Source: JAZDEY01 sp043808325 [NCBI: Candidatus Eiseniibacteriota bacterium] (lineage in GTDB: Bacteria; Arandabacterota; Arandabacteria; Arandabacterales). From it: a stretch of 64,000 bases of DNA. The notes under the pieces were generated by a model, which saw nothing but the letters and a program-made list of their open reading frames with translations, was not told the DNA's origin and did not search any database. This document shows, piece by piece, positions 18,620 to 27,605 of this stretch. The translations under genes were made by a program, and so were the position numbers. Each line of letters starts with the position of its first letter. Position 1 is the stretch's first letter. The stretch spans positions 62,001 to 126,000 of the forward strand of contig JAZDEY010000044.1 in assembly GCA_043808325.1 (NCBI GenBank). The letters are read 5' to 3'.

Positions 18620-19543
18620 ATGCGTACACCGGTCTTGGTCTCGCTCACATGCATCCTATGTCTTGTAGCCTTGTCTGTGCCGGGGCAAGGCCCGGTCCGG
18701 GCGGAAGGCGCATCCCCAAACGTACTTCCCGAGTCGTGCGTGAGCCACCTTGCTTCCGTCCCATGCTTCGATGCCGAGACCGGCCTGAGGTTCTCGCCGC
18801 TGGGGCTTGCCTATGACGTGACGGGAGCTCTCTACGTCGTAGATTCCGACAATTCCAAGATCTTCGTTGTCTCCGATTCCTCTGGGAGCCTTGGGTTCTT
18901 TGCCGGCTGCCCTGAGGGGCTGGGTGGCTGCAGCTTCATAGATATTGCGACCGATGCCGGGTGGTTCTACGTCTCGGAGAGATCGCATGGTTTGCTCGTG
19001 GTGCTTGATTCAAGGGGCAGCCCCCGCCTTACGACCGAGGTCGGTGGTGGTATCGGGGGGATTGGCTTGGGGGAGCCCGGGCAGGTCTACGTCGCAATGA
19101 CGCATGCCGGTTCGATTGTGATCAGCGATGTCTACGGTGAGAAATCCCCGATTGTCTGCCCGATATCGGGTGGTGGCGAGGGTTCCTATCCGATCGACTG
19201 CTTGGTCGAGAAATCGCAGAGGGTGTTGGTCACCGACGCCAACTCGAAGAAGGTACTGATACTGGGGATCCTGGGCGATAGCCGTGGTTATCTTGAGGGT
19301 TTCGCCTTCAAGAATCCGTTTGGAGTCACGGCAACCGCTGACGGCCTGGTCCTGGTCTCGGACTCCGGGCTAGGTCTGGTTGCAGTTTTCGATGCCGCCG
19401 GCAAGTTTCGCGGTACGTTCGGGCAGGGCCATCTCAAGACGCCGGCCTTCATCGCTGCCAGAGGTGACGGCACTGTGTCCGTTGCCGATCCCGGCAAAAT
19501 GACCGTCGAGGTATTTCACTTTGAGGGACTGGGGAAGGAATAG
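18620..19543 (+). CDS. Secreted NHL-type beta-propeller protein
   Basis: 307 residues with a signal peptide (about residues 1-30). The mature part is built of repeats of about 40 residues of the type GALYVVDSDNSKIFV, HGLLVVLDSRG, VLVTDANSKKVLIL, LVLVSDSGLGLVAVFD. These resemble NHL / six-bladed propeller blades. Such proteins are usually binding or scaffold modules. It lies inside the surface cluster and its 3' end overlaps the TTG start of the large outer-membrane protein by 23 bases, so the two are likely translated together. Confidence 0.7.
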   Translation: MRTPVLVSLTCILCLVALSVPGQGPVRAEGASPNVLPESCVSHLASVPCFDAETGLRFSPLGLAYDVTGALYVVDSDNSKIFVVSDSSGSLGFFAGCPEGLGGCSFIDIATDAGWFYVSERSHGLLVVLDSRGSPRLTTEVGGGIGGIGLGEPGQVYVAMTHAGSIVISDVYGEKSPIVCPISGGGEGSYPIDCLVEKSQRVLVTDANSKKVLILGILGDSRGYLEGFAFKNPFGVTATADGLVLVSDSGLGLVAVFDAAGKFRGTFGQGHLKTPAFIAARGDGTVSVADPGKMTVEVFHFEGLGKE

Positions 19544-22500
19544 GATTCTCTGGCTGGTGTTCGTACTCGCCCTGTCGGGAGCTACGGGCACGGCGTCGGC
19601 CGAAAGTGTTACGGTGTCGAGCCGGCATCAGGAAACCTTCACAGCCGCCGACTTGTCGCGCCCGGTCGTTTATCTTTCCTGTCGGCCGCTGGTCTCGTCA
19701 AGTGAAACCGTAACACTTGACGGCGCGCTGCTTCGGTGTGACGCGGACTACTCCGTAGACTACCTCGAGGGCATTATCTACCTCACCCGGGCGGCTGCGC
19801 CCGGAAGCTCGATTTGTGTGGGCTACTCGGTTTTGCCTTTTGCCTTAAAGCCGAGCTACCAGCATAGGGAAATCCAGGAGCAGAGCCATGATCCTCTGGG
19901 GGCGGCCAAGATCCAACCGATCTTGAAGCCAAGGAAGTCGTCGTACGATCTCAAGGCCTCCGGTACCAAGACCATAAGCATTGAAGCCGGGAGTCTCAGC
20001 GACTTTCGGGTGAGTCAGGCCTTGAATCTGGCCATAGGCGGGAAGGTCGGGGACGCCGTGGAGGTAAGAGGGGTGCTCTCCGACAAGGACATGACCTTGA
20101 GCGAACGGACATCGACCACGGAGCTCAAGGACCTTGATCGCGTCTTCATGGAAGTGCGGTCGACTCGAGCGTATGCACGGGTGGGCGATCTGGAAATAAA
20201 CGAAGCCCCCGGGGAGCTCCTGAGTTTCAGGCGCAGCCTTACGGGTTTCCTTGGGGATGCTTCATTTGGTTCCGAACGCGTGATGCTTTCGGGTGCCCAA
20301 TCACGGTCCAGGTACGAGACCGCAGAGGTCACCGGCCGGGAGGGTATCGCCGGCCCCTACTTTTTGAGTGGTCCCGAACGCCTGGAGATTGCGATTGTCA
20401 CCGGCACCGATAAGGTCTGGCTTGATGGCGAATCGATGAAGCGGGGCCGGAACGCGGATTACGTGATCGACTATGAGAAGGGCGAGATCTATTTCAATCC
20501 CAGTCGTCTGGTCCGCGACGGGGCCAGGATCGTCGTCGATTTTGAAAGCCGAAGCGAGAGCGAGCGTAAGCAGTTCTATTTTGCACGCTCCAATCTTAAG
20601 TTTGGCGCCAGAGCCGGTATCAGTGTCAGCTTCCTTAATGAAGGCACTCTTCCGCAGGCGGCGGCCGGCCCGGACCCACTCGGTGTAAGCCCCGAGAACC
20701 TCGGAGCTCAGGCTCAAGGCTGGCTTGACGGTGCGAAGTACGTGGGCCTGGGAAACGGCGATTACTTCCGGGTCAAGCAGGACTCGCTGGTCTACTACGA
20801 ATATGCGGGCGAGGGTGCCGGCGAGTACGATGTTAGCTTCACTTTCGTCGGTGAAGGCAAGGGAATCTACTCCTATGTTTTCTCCGACAGGTGGGGGCGT
20901 GAAGTTCATATCTATACCGGCTTGGGAGCCTACGTCGATAGGATCCGTGAGGCGCCCAAGCTGATGTCTCAGGTGGTGCACCTCGGCGCGTCCGCCAGAC
21001 CATCGGACTGGCTCGAATTGACGTCGGAATTCGCCCAGTCCAAGGGCCACAAGGAGGCGCAGGACGGCGCTTGGCGCCTGAGTGAGGATCGGGCGTACAC
21101 CGTGGGCGCGAAGAGCAACACCGATTTGCCCAGGGTGGGCGGGCACGGGATCGGTGGCGTCGAGTTAGCCCTCAAGCGCCGGTGGGTGGGGCCGGGTTAT
21201 CTTGCCTTTGATAGACTCAGGAGCCCTGGCATTCTCGAGCGCTGGGCCGAGGATCCCGGTGACGGCTTTGAGGCGACCAACGAACTCAGTTTCGGCTATA
21301 GACTTGGAGCCGGGGTCAAGACTTCCTTTGAACTGGGCTCGATGGGAACCCGGGATGGGGATTCGCGTCGCACGAGGTATGCGGTCGACGTCGGTAACGC
21401 CAGGCTGGGACTTGCTGCGACATCCGAGGTTGCCAGAGTCGAGTCGGGTGCCAGGGAACGCGGCATCCGGCGGAGTGGGCTTGCCGTCAGAGTCCCCGTC
21501 AAGACGATCGACCTGGAGTTCGGCAGAACTTCGGATCTCAAGGACCGTCTCACCGACGACCAATCCCAGATGCGGGTCGAGTATTATTCGCTGGCCAGGG
21601 TCCGAGCGAGCCGAAGCACCGCCGCCCTTAGTCTCACCAAGGGTACCGAGGCGAGGTCCGCCAGCGGGGCGGCCCGCGAGGCATATTCCAGCTCGCTTGA
21701 CGGCAAACTCCAGTTTGAGACCGATCAGGGGCGGAGGTTCGCTTTTCGGGGACAGGTAGCGCATCGGCGGGTCAGCTACGTCCCGCCGGTTGAGCTTGGC
21801 CGGCGGCAGATGACAAGCGCCGACTTCGGGCTCAACCTGAGGGACATTCTGGTCCTGAGCTCGGTAGCCTTGGACTATGGCCTCGCCAGCACGCTGACGT
21901 CGGTCTATTCCAGCAAGCTCGTGAAGGTCGGGGCTGGTGGCGACTACGACAGCCTCGGCAACTACCTTCCGGGCTCCGGCGGTTATGAGATAACGCGGTA
22001 TGAGACCGGCAGGCAGCCTGTCACACGAATGAAGGCCAACTTCGTAGTGGAGGCCGGCCTAAAGGGCAAGATTATGCTCGAGAAGGCGCTCTCCTTAAGA
22101 AGCACGCTTGAGCTCGAAGGTGAGAGCTCCAAGGACAACATCGGACATCTTGCACTTCCCAATCCGGCCTTTGTAACCCGAGCCGACCAGGTTGTGTTCG
22201 GTAGGGCAAACCTCAACGAGGAACTGGTGCTAAACCGTTTCAGGGGTGTCACCGTTGCGATGGTCGCTAGGGCAACCAAGACGACCGACCGAAGGTGCTC
22301 CGAGCGCACCGAGCAGGATCTAACGACCCAGTTCCAGACCCGAGTATCGAGTACCAGCTTGAACAGACTGAACGTGGCCTTGGAGGGCCGCTTGGGACGG
22401 GTGGAGAAATCCATCGAGACCAGCTCAAGTAAGATCCAGCCGTCCAGTCGCACCTGGTCGGTCAGCGCCGGCTTTGAACGGTTCGTAGCCAACTCGTTTC

Positions 22501-22820
22501 GCGGACGTTTCATGCTTGAGATTCTTGGAGACCGGCGGAGCGAGCCCCGGTCGAGCCTCACCCAGGGGAGTATCTCCCCCGGATTCACCCTGTTCCTTGG
22601 TCCCCTGCGGTGCGATACCGGGCTGAATGTGAGAAGACTCCTCAGGTCGCGCTCACTGTCCCCTTACGAATTGCGCTCGAGGGATTTACTGGACTGGAAC
22701 TCACGAATCAATCTCCGTCAGGGCAGGTACACCTCGCTTGCCCTGGAGTATGTTGGTCGCAGGACGCGCGGGCTTGATACCGTGCACAACGTCAAGGCTT
22801 CACTTAGTGCCACATTCTAA
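19521..22820 (+). CDS. Large outer-membrane beta-barrel protein with SprA-like segments
   Basis: 1,099 residues. After a signal peptide there are two copies of a small module: one near residues 65-105 (LDGALLRCDADYSVDY) and one near 299-345 (VWLDGESMKRG, then DYVIDYEKGEIYFNP). This 'LDG...DY.IDY..G.I.F' pattern resembles repeats I associate with the type IX translocon protein SprA. From about residue 500 onward the protein is a run of alternating strands ending in a barrel-type C-terminus. It is only about half the length of SprA, so it may be a relative, a truncated form or an unrelated barrel. The TTG at 19521 has a GAGG nine bases before it and gives a complete signal peptide; a GTG at 19557 is an alternative. 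Confidence 0.55.
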   Translation: MRDWGRNRILWLVFVLALSGATGTASAESVTVSSRHQETFTAADLSRPVVYLSCRPLVSSSETVTLDGALLRCDADYSVDYLEGIIYLTRAAAPGSSICVGYSVLPFALKPSYQHREIQEQSHDPLGAAKIQPILKPRKSSYDLKASGTKTISIEAGSLSDFRVSQALNLAIGGKVGDAVEVRGVLSDKDMTLSERTSTTELKDLDRVFMEVRSTRAYARVGDLEINEAPGELLSFRRSLTGFLGDASFGSERVMLSGAQSRSRYETAEVTGREGIAGPYFLSGPERLEIAIVTGTDKVWLDGESMKRGRNADYVIDYEKGEIYFNPSRLVRDGARIVVDFESRSESERKQFYFARSNLKFGARAGISVSFLNEGTLPQAAAGPDPLGVSPENLGAQAQGWLDGAKYVGLGNGDYFRVKQDSLVYYEYAGEGAGEYDVSFTFVGEGKGIYSYVFSDRWGREVHIYTGLGAYVDRIREAPKLMSQVVHLGASARPSDWLELTSEFAQSKGHKEAQDGAWRLSEDRAYTVGAKSNTDLPRVGGHGIGGVELALKRRWVGPGYLAFDRLRSPGILERWAEDPGDGFEATNELSFGYRLGAGVKTSFELGSMGTRDGDSRRTRYAVDVGNARLGLAATSEVARVESGARERGIRRSGLAVRVPVKTIDLEFGRTSDLKDRLTDDQSQMRVEYYSLARVRASRSTAALSLTKGTEARSASGAAREAYSSSLDGKLQFETDQGRRFAFRGQVAHRRVSYVPPVELGRRQMTSADFGLNLRDILVLSSVALDYGLASTLTSVYSSKLVKVGAGGDYDSLGNYLPGSGGYEITRYETGRQPVTRMKANFVVEAGLKGKIMLEKALSLRSTLELEGESSKDNIGHLALPNPAFVTRADQVVFGRANLNEELVLNRFRGVTVAMVARATKTTDRRCSERTEQDLTTQFQTRVSSTSLNRLNVALEGRLGRVEKSIETSSSKIQPSSRTWSVSAGFERFVANSFRGRFMLEILGDRRSEPRSSLTQGSISPGFTLFLGPLRCDTGLNVRRLLRSRSLSPYELRSRDLLDWNSRINLRQGRYTSLALEYVGRRTRGLDTVHNVKASLSATF

Positions 22821-24531
22821 GGTCGAGCCCGTCTCCGGCATCCTGTCAGTACTGGTGCTGGCTTGCGTGCTTGGGGGTCTTCCCGGCGTGGTTCCAGCGG
22901 AGAACGCACGCTTGGTCGTGACCGGCAACTCGCACCTCAGCCTTGATGCGATCACGGCCGAAACCGCCAAGGTCGTCTGTGCCGGTGCGGACTCCTTCTG
23001 CGCTGACCAGATTTGTAAGACCATAGCCGGGGCATACTGGGCTCAAGGCTACCTTGACGCCGAGATAAAGTGCGAAAGATCGAATGCGACCGGCGACACG
23101 GTGAGAATAGCCATCTCCGAAGGCACACCAAGTCTTCTCGCTTCGATCAAGCTGGATGGAGCCTCAGGCGAGGACACGCCTCAGCTTGATGCGATCTTTG
23201 CCGGCAGCAGGGGGATTCCGTTTTCGAAGCCCGAGCTTGAGGAAGCGATCGATGACGCGCTCGGCTTCTATGATGGCCGCGGCTATCCGCTGGCCAGGAT
23301 CCGGCCTGAAATCCTCGAGGTTGCCCGTGGCGAGCTGGGAGTGATCCTCAGGATTTCGCCGGGGCCGAGGGCCAAGCTGGGTCGTGTGAGTTTCCGGGGT
23401 ATGAAGAAAACCAGGGAATCGGTTTTGCTTCGCGAGTCGGGCCTTGTTGTGGGTCGAGCGTATGATGGTGACCGGGTTGACGGCGCCAGGGAGAAGCTCT
23501 TGGGCCTCGGCATACTTGAGGAGGTCTCCGAGCCGGTCCTGGGCTTTGACTCGCAGGACACTACGGTTGCAATTACCTTCGACGTCGCGGAGGCCAGGAC
23601 AAGCCTCTTCGAGGGAGTGCTGGCTTACTCTCCGGGCGCCGAAGGTACAAGTCTGGTGGGTTCCTTCACCCTGGAGATGCTGAACCTTGGAGGGACACTC
23701 CGGCGCGCGAAGGTTCTCTGGACCAGAAGGGGCGACCGCAGGCTCAGCTGGAGTCTGTATTACCGGGAACCTCGGCTGGTGGGCAAGCCTCTGGGGCTTG
23801 AGGCCGGTCTGTCGTCCGACGTGGTCGACACATCGTATGCCCGCAGCAAGTTCTGGGTCGGCCTGATCTTTGTGGGTGAGCCGCGGCTTGAGATTGGAAC
23901 CGGCGCCTTCCTTGGGTCGGCCAAGGACCGGGCTCCGGCGGGCGGCGAGGGCAGTTTCAGGGAAAGAGGGCTATCGTTCTCACTGCGCTACGAGGGACGA
24001 ACGGCGCCCGTCAATCCGCAGTCGGGAGGTTTCTTCGAGGTCTCCCACGAGGTGGAATCCCTGGATTATGTCGATGACCCCGCGCTTGACCGTACGCTCT
24101 CGAATCTCGCATCTGGCGCCGAGTACGTACTTGGACTCGCCGGCCGCACCAAGCTAACGTTTGGTGGCCGGTTCCAGGGGGTTTTCTCCAGCTCCGGCAG
24201 GGTCCCACCCTCTCACATGGTCAGATGGGGTGGCATGGAGACCCTGCGGGGCTACCCCGAGGAATGGTTTAACGTTGAAAAGGCGCTTACGCTCAGCCTT
24301 GAGGTGAGGAGGCTGCTGGGAGCCTACTCCCGAATCTATGCTTTCATCGATGCGGCTACCCTTGGAGGCGCCACCTCCTCCTTCGGTAACCTCGAGAACC
24401 TCCCCTATGGTTACGGCTTCGGTTTCATGGGGGGAACCACCGCAGGGATGCTGCGGCTGGAGATCGCCATGGGCCGCGGGGATACCTGGTCGGAGGCCAA
24501 GCTCCATCTTGGTTTCGTGGAGCAGTTCTGA
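22807..24531 (+). CDS. Omp85-family (BamA/TamA-like) outer-membrane protein
   Basis: 574 residues. A signal peptide (hydrophobic run ending near VVPA) leads to about three POTRA-type repeats up to roughly residue 280. One carries the GYPLARIRP strand-helix pattern and another GKVSF-like GRVSFRG. The C-terminal half is the 16-strand surface-antigen barrel and includes the GGMETLRGYPEE segment, the family's conserved RGY motif. Omp85 proteins insert or translocate proteins through the outer membrane. The chain is shorter than a normal BamA (five POTRAs), so this looks like a dedicated accessory Omp85 for this cluster and not the housekeeping BamA. I chose GTG 22807 (14-base overlap, AAGG before it) over the ATG at 22738. 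Confidence 0.85.
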   Translation: MPHSKVEPVSGILSVLVLACVLGGLPGVVPAENARLVVTGNSHLSLDAITAETAKVVCAGADSFCADQICKTIAGAYWAQGYLDAEIKCERSNATGDTVRIAISEGTPSLLASIKLDGASGEDTPQLDAIFAGSRGIPFSKPELEEAIDDALGFYDGRGYPLARIRPEILEVARGELGVILRISPGPRAKLGRVSFRGMKKTRESVLLRESGLVVGRAYDGDRVDGAREKLLGLGILEEVSEPVLGFDSQDTTVAITFDVAEARTSLFEGVLAYSPGAEGTSLVGSFTLEMLNLGGTLRRAKVLWTRRGDRRLSWSLYYREPRLVGKPLGLEAGLSSDVVDTSYARSKFWVGLIFVGEPRLEIGTGAFLGSAKDRAPAGGEGSFRERGLSFSLRYEGRTAPVNPQSGGFFEVSHEVESLDYVDDPALDRTLSNLASGAEYVLGLAGRTKLTFGGRFQGVFSSSGRVPPSHMVRWGGMETLRGYPEEWFNVEKALTLSLEVRRLLGAYSRIYAFIDAATLGGATSSFGNLENLPYGYGFGFMGGTTAGMLRLEIAMGRGDTWSEAKLHLGFVEQF

Positions 24532-24543
24532 GGGGCGTCGCGG

Positions 24544-24572
24544 TTGACTTGGCGGGGGTTCTGAGATATATT
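24544..24572 (+). promoter_or_regulatory. Strong sigma-70-type promoter for the thiC-hut operon
   Basis: TTGACT (24544-24549) and TATATT (24567-24572) are separated by exactly 17 bases. The leader to the thiC start is only about 45 nt, too short for a thiamine-pyrophosphate riboswitch. Confidence 0.7.
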
Positions 24573-24623
24573 GAACCTCGGAGGCTTCCTGGATCGGTTT
24601 CTTCCTCGTGACTGGAGAACGCA

Positions 24624-25919
24624 GTGAATCAAATTGAAGCCGCACGCAAGGGCATCCTTACCGATGAAATGCGCTCGGTTGCCGAGCGCGAAAACAGGGA
24701 CACATCCCATATTTTGGAGGGCCTCAAGGCCGGCACGATCGTCATTCCCGTGAACAGGCTTCGCAGGGGCAGGTATGCGTGCGGAGTGGGTGCGGGCTTG
24801 ACCACCAAGGTGAACGCAAACCTGGGGAGTTCCTCCGACGACGCCCTCTTGGAGCACGAGCTTGAGAAGCTGGATGCGGCCGTAGAGGCCGGCGCAGACA
24901 CCGTGATGGACCTCAGCACGGGAGGGGATATTGATGGGATTCGCCGCGCCGTGCTTGCGCGATCTGGAGTCCCGGTAGGCACGGTGCCCATCTATGAGGC
25001 CGCAATAGGCGCGGTCAAATCCCGGCGAGCGATGGTTGAGATGACCGAGGATGAAATCTTCTCCGCGATCGAGCGTCACCTGGCCTCGGGCGTCGATTTC
25101 ATCACGGTTCACTGCGGGGTTATCAAGTCTACGATCGATAAGCTCAGGGAGTGTGGAAGACTGACCGACATTGTAAGTCGTGGTGGATCGTTCATGCTCG
25201 AGTGGATGTACTATAATGATAAGGAAAACCCCCTCTATTCTGGGTACGACCGGCTGCTCGAGATTGCTCACGAATATGATGGGACCTTGAGCCTGGGTGA
25301 CGGCCTGCGGCCCGGGTCGCTGGCCGATGCCACCGACCTTCTTCAGGTGAGCGAACTTGTGGTGATGGGCGAGCTGGTGGCGAGGGCCCGTCGAGCCGGG
25401 GTTCAGGTGATGGTAGAGGGTCCCGGCCATGTGCCGCTTAACGAGATCGAAGCCAACGTGGTAATCGAGAAGAAGATCTGCCGGGGTGCTCCATTCTACG
25501 TCCTGGGGCCGCTCGTGACGGACGTCAGTGCCGGCTATGACCATATTGCGGGAGCCATCGGTGGGGCGATTGCCGCGGCCGCAGGGGCGGATTTCCTGTG
25601 CTACGTGACCCCGTCTGAGCACTTGAGACTGCCTGACGTGGACGATGTGAGAGAAGGCGTTATCGCCTCCAAGATAGCGGCTCATGCGGGGGACATCGCC
25701 AAGGGAATCCCGGGTGCCCTGGAATGGGATCGCAAAATGTCCCAGGCGCGCAAGTCACTTGACTGGGATGCAATGCTAAAGCTTGCCCTGGCTCCTTCGC
25801 GCGCCCGGTTCTTACGGGAGAGCTCCCGGCCCAGCGATACTAACTTATGCACCATGTGCGGCGAATACTGCGCCATGAAGAAGGTAAGAGACGTGATGGG
25901 CGGGAAGCCTTCAACGTGA
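24624..25919 (+). CDS. thiC: Phosphomethylpyrimidine synthase (ThiC), short form
   Basis: A radical-SAM-like enzyme that rearranges aminoimidazole ribotide into hydroxymethylpyrimidine phosphate for thiamine. At 431 residues it is the short type common in anaerobes and archaea. Motifs seen are the N-terminal AARKGILTDEM, MDLSTGGDI, the EGPGHVP loop, and the C-terminal iron-sulfur cysteines C409, C412 and C416 in CTMCGEYC. The GTG start has GGAG before it. No other thi gene is nearby. Close paralogues (BzaF and relatives) make the lower ligand of cobamides, and a cobalamin riboswitch lies 8 kb away, so that role cannot be excluded from motifs alone; ThiC is the simpler call. Confidence 0.88.
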   Translation: MNQIEAARKGILTDEMRSVAERENRDTSHILEGLKAGTIVIPVNRLRRGRYACGVGAGLTTKVNANLGSSSDDALLEHELEKLDAAVEAGADTVMDLSTGGDIDGIRRAVLARSGVPVGTVPIYEAAIGAVKSRRAMVEMTEDEIFSAIERHLASGVDFITVHCGVIKSTIDKLRECGRLTDIVSRGGSFMLEWMYYNDKENPLYSGYDRLLEIAHEYDGTLSLGDGLRPGSLADATDLLQVSELVVMGELVARARRAGVQVMVEGPGHVPLNEIEANVVIEKKICRGAPFYVLGPLVTDVSAGYDHIAGAIGGAIAAAAGADFLCYVTPSEHLRLPDVDDVREGVIASKIAAHAGDIAKGIPGALEWDRKMSQARKSLDWDAMLKLALAPSRARFLRESSRPSDTNLCTMCGEYCAMKKVRDVMGGKPST

Positions 25920-25930
25920 GGTGTTGAGCG

Positions 25931-27592
25931 TTGGCAAAGATCCGTCAGGTCGGGCCGATTAAGGCTCCTCGTGGTACCAAGATCACCTGCAAGAGCTGGC
26001 AGCAGGAAGGGGCCATGAGAATGCTGATGAACAACTTGGACGGCGAGGTCGCTGAAAAGCCCGAGGAGCTTATCGTCTATGGCGGTTGTGGGAAAGCGGC
26101 GCGCAACTGGGAGTGCTACGAGGCTATCGTAGAGACCCTCAAAAATCTGGAGAACAACGAGACCCTGATGGTCCAATCCGGTAAGCCCGTAGCGGTCTTT
26201 GAGACCACGCCGGATGCACCGAGGGTGCTGATCGCGAATTCGCTTCTGGTGCCGGCCTGGGCTACCTGGGAAAAATTCTGGGAGCTCGAGGCAAAGGGCC
26301 TGATCATGTACGGTCAGATGACTGCCGGCAGTTGGATATACATAGGCACCCAGGGCATTCTCCAGGGCACATATGAGACCCTGGCGGAGCTTGCCCGGCA
26401 GCATTTTGGGGGTTCGCTCCGGGGAAGATTCGTGCTCACGGCGGGCATGGGTGGTATGGGTGGGGCTCAACCCCTGGCAGTCACGATGAATGAGGGAGTC
26501 TGCCTTGATGTCGAAGTTGACCGCGCACGAATCGAGCGGAGGGTCCGCACCGGCTACTGCGACACGATGACCGAGAGCCTTGACGAGGCCCTGAGCCTTG
26601 TCAGGGAGGCCTGCGAAAAGCAGATCGCCAGATCAATCGGTCTGGTGGGCAACGCGGCCGACACGCATCCTGAGATCTTGGCGAGAGGCCTGGTGCCCGA
26701 CGTGGTGACCGATCAGACCTCGGCTCACGACCCGCTTGCGGGTTATGTCCCCAACGGGATGACCCTGGAGGAAGCCCTGGCTCTTCGGAGCAGGGATCCG
26801 CGCGGGTACGTCAGGCGGTCGACAGAGGCTATAGCTGCCCACGTGAGAGCGATGCTGGGCTTCAAGGCCAAGGGTGCGATCGTTTTCGACTACGGCAACA
26901 ACATCCGGGGAGAGGCCAAGAAAGCCGGGGTTCACGACGCTTTTGACTTCCCCGGCTTTGTGGAGAGATACATAAGGCCGATGTTCTGCGAGGGCAAGGG
27001 CCCCTTCAGATGGGTAGCGCTTTCCGGCGAACCCGACGACATCTATAAGACCGATCAGGCGGTCCTGGAGGAGTTTCCTGAAGACCAGGCACTGGCGAGA
27101 TGGATCGAACTTGCGCGCGAGCGGGTGAGGTTCCAGGGGCTACCCGCCAGGGTTTGTTGGCTAGGCTACGGCGAAAGAGCGCGCTTCGGCAAGCGCATCA
27201 ACGAAATGGTAAAGCGTGGGGAGCTCACCGCGCCGATCGTGATCGGCCGCGACCATCTGGATAGCGGATCGGTCGCCTCCCCCAACCGGGAGACCGAAGG
27301 TATGCGGGACGGCAGCGACGCCATTGCTGATTGGCCGATCCTCAATGCACTCCTCAACGCGGCCTCTGGAGCCACTTGGGTATCGGTTCATCATGGCGGC
27401 GGCGTCGGGATCGGAAACTCGATTCACGCCGGCATGGTGGTTGTGGCCGATGGAACCGACCAAGCCCGGCAGCGCTTGGGCCGGGTGCTTACCGTCGACC
27501 CCGGCATGGGCGTTGCGAGACATGCGGATGCCGGTTACGAAGCCGCGATCGGAGTGGCACGTAGCCGCGGAATCAGGATACCGATGTTGTAG
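25931..27592 (+). CDS. hutU: Urocanate hydratase
   Basis: 553 residues, the normal length. It converts urocanate to imidazolonepropionate, the second step of histidine breakdown, with tightly bound NAD. Seen are the N-terminal [28 protein letters not shown], the NAD-binding glycine run ([10 protein letters not shown]) and the active-site cysteine region [13 protein letters not shown], followed by [13 protein letters not shown]. The TTG start lies 11 bases after thiC and has a GAGG upstream. hutI follows 13 bases later, so the genes form one operon. Confidence 0.97.
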   Translation: MAKIRQVGPIKAPRGTKITCKSWQQEGAMRMLMNNLDGEVAEKPEELIVYGGCGKAARNWECYEAIVETLKNLENNETLMVQSGKPVAVFETTPDAPRVLIANSLLVPAWATWEKFWELEAKGLIMYGQMTAGSWIYIGTQGILQGTYETLAELARQHFGGSLRGRFVLTAGMGGMGGAQPLAVTMNEGVCLDVEVDRARIERRVRTGYCDTMTESLDEALSLVREACEKQIARSIGLVGNAADTHPEILARGLVPDVVTDQTSAHDPLAGYVPNGMTLEEALALRSRDPRGYVRRSTEAIAAHVRAMLGFKAKGAIVFDYGNNIRGEAKKAGVHDAFDFPGFVERYIRPMFCEGKGPFRWVALSGEPDDIYKTDQAVLEEFPEDQALARWIELARERVRFQGLPARVCWLGYGERARFGKRINEMVKRGELTAPIVIGRDHLDSGSVASPNRETEGMRDGSDAIADWPILNALLNAASGATWVSVHHGGGVGIGNSIHAGMVVVADGTDQARQRLGRVLTVDPGMGVARHADAGYEAAIGVARSRGIRIPML

Positions 27593-27605
27593 GTGGAGCA
27601 GCCAA

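Noticed and set aside
24573-24623. TPP riboswitch before thiC
   Set aside because: The leader from the promoter to the start codon is only about 50 nt and has no THI-box sequence.
24411-25685. 424-codon open frame on the - strand across thiC
   Set aside because: Antisense to ThiC; would also remove the strong promoter at 24544.
27324-27605. N-terminal extension of HutI into hutU
   Set aside because: It would overlap hutU by more than 250 bases; TTG 27606 has a ribosome site and gives the family length.
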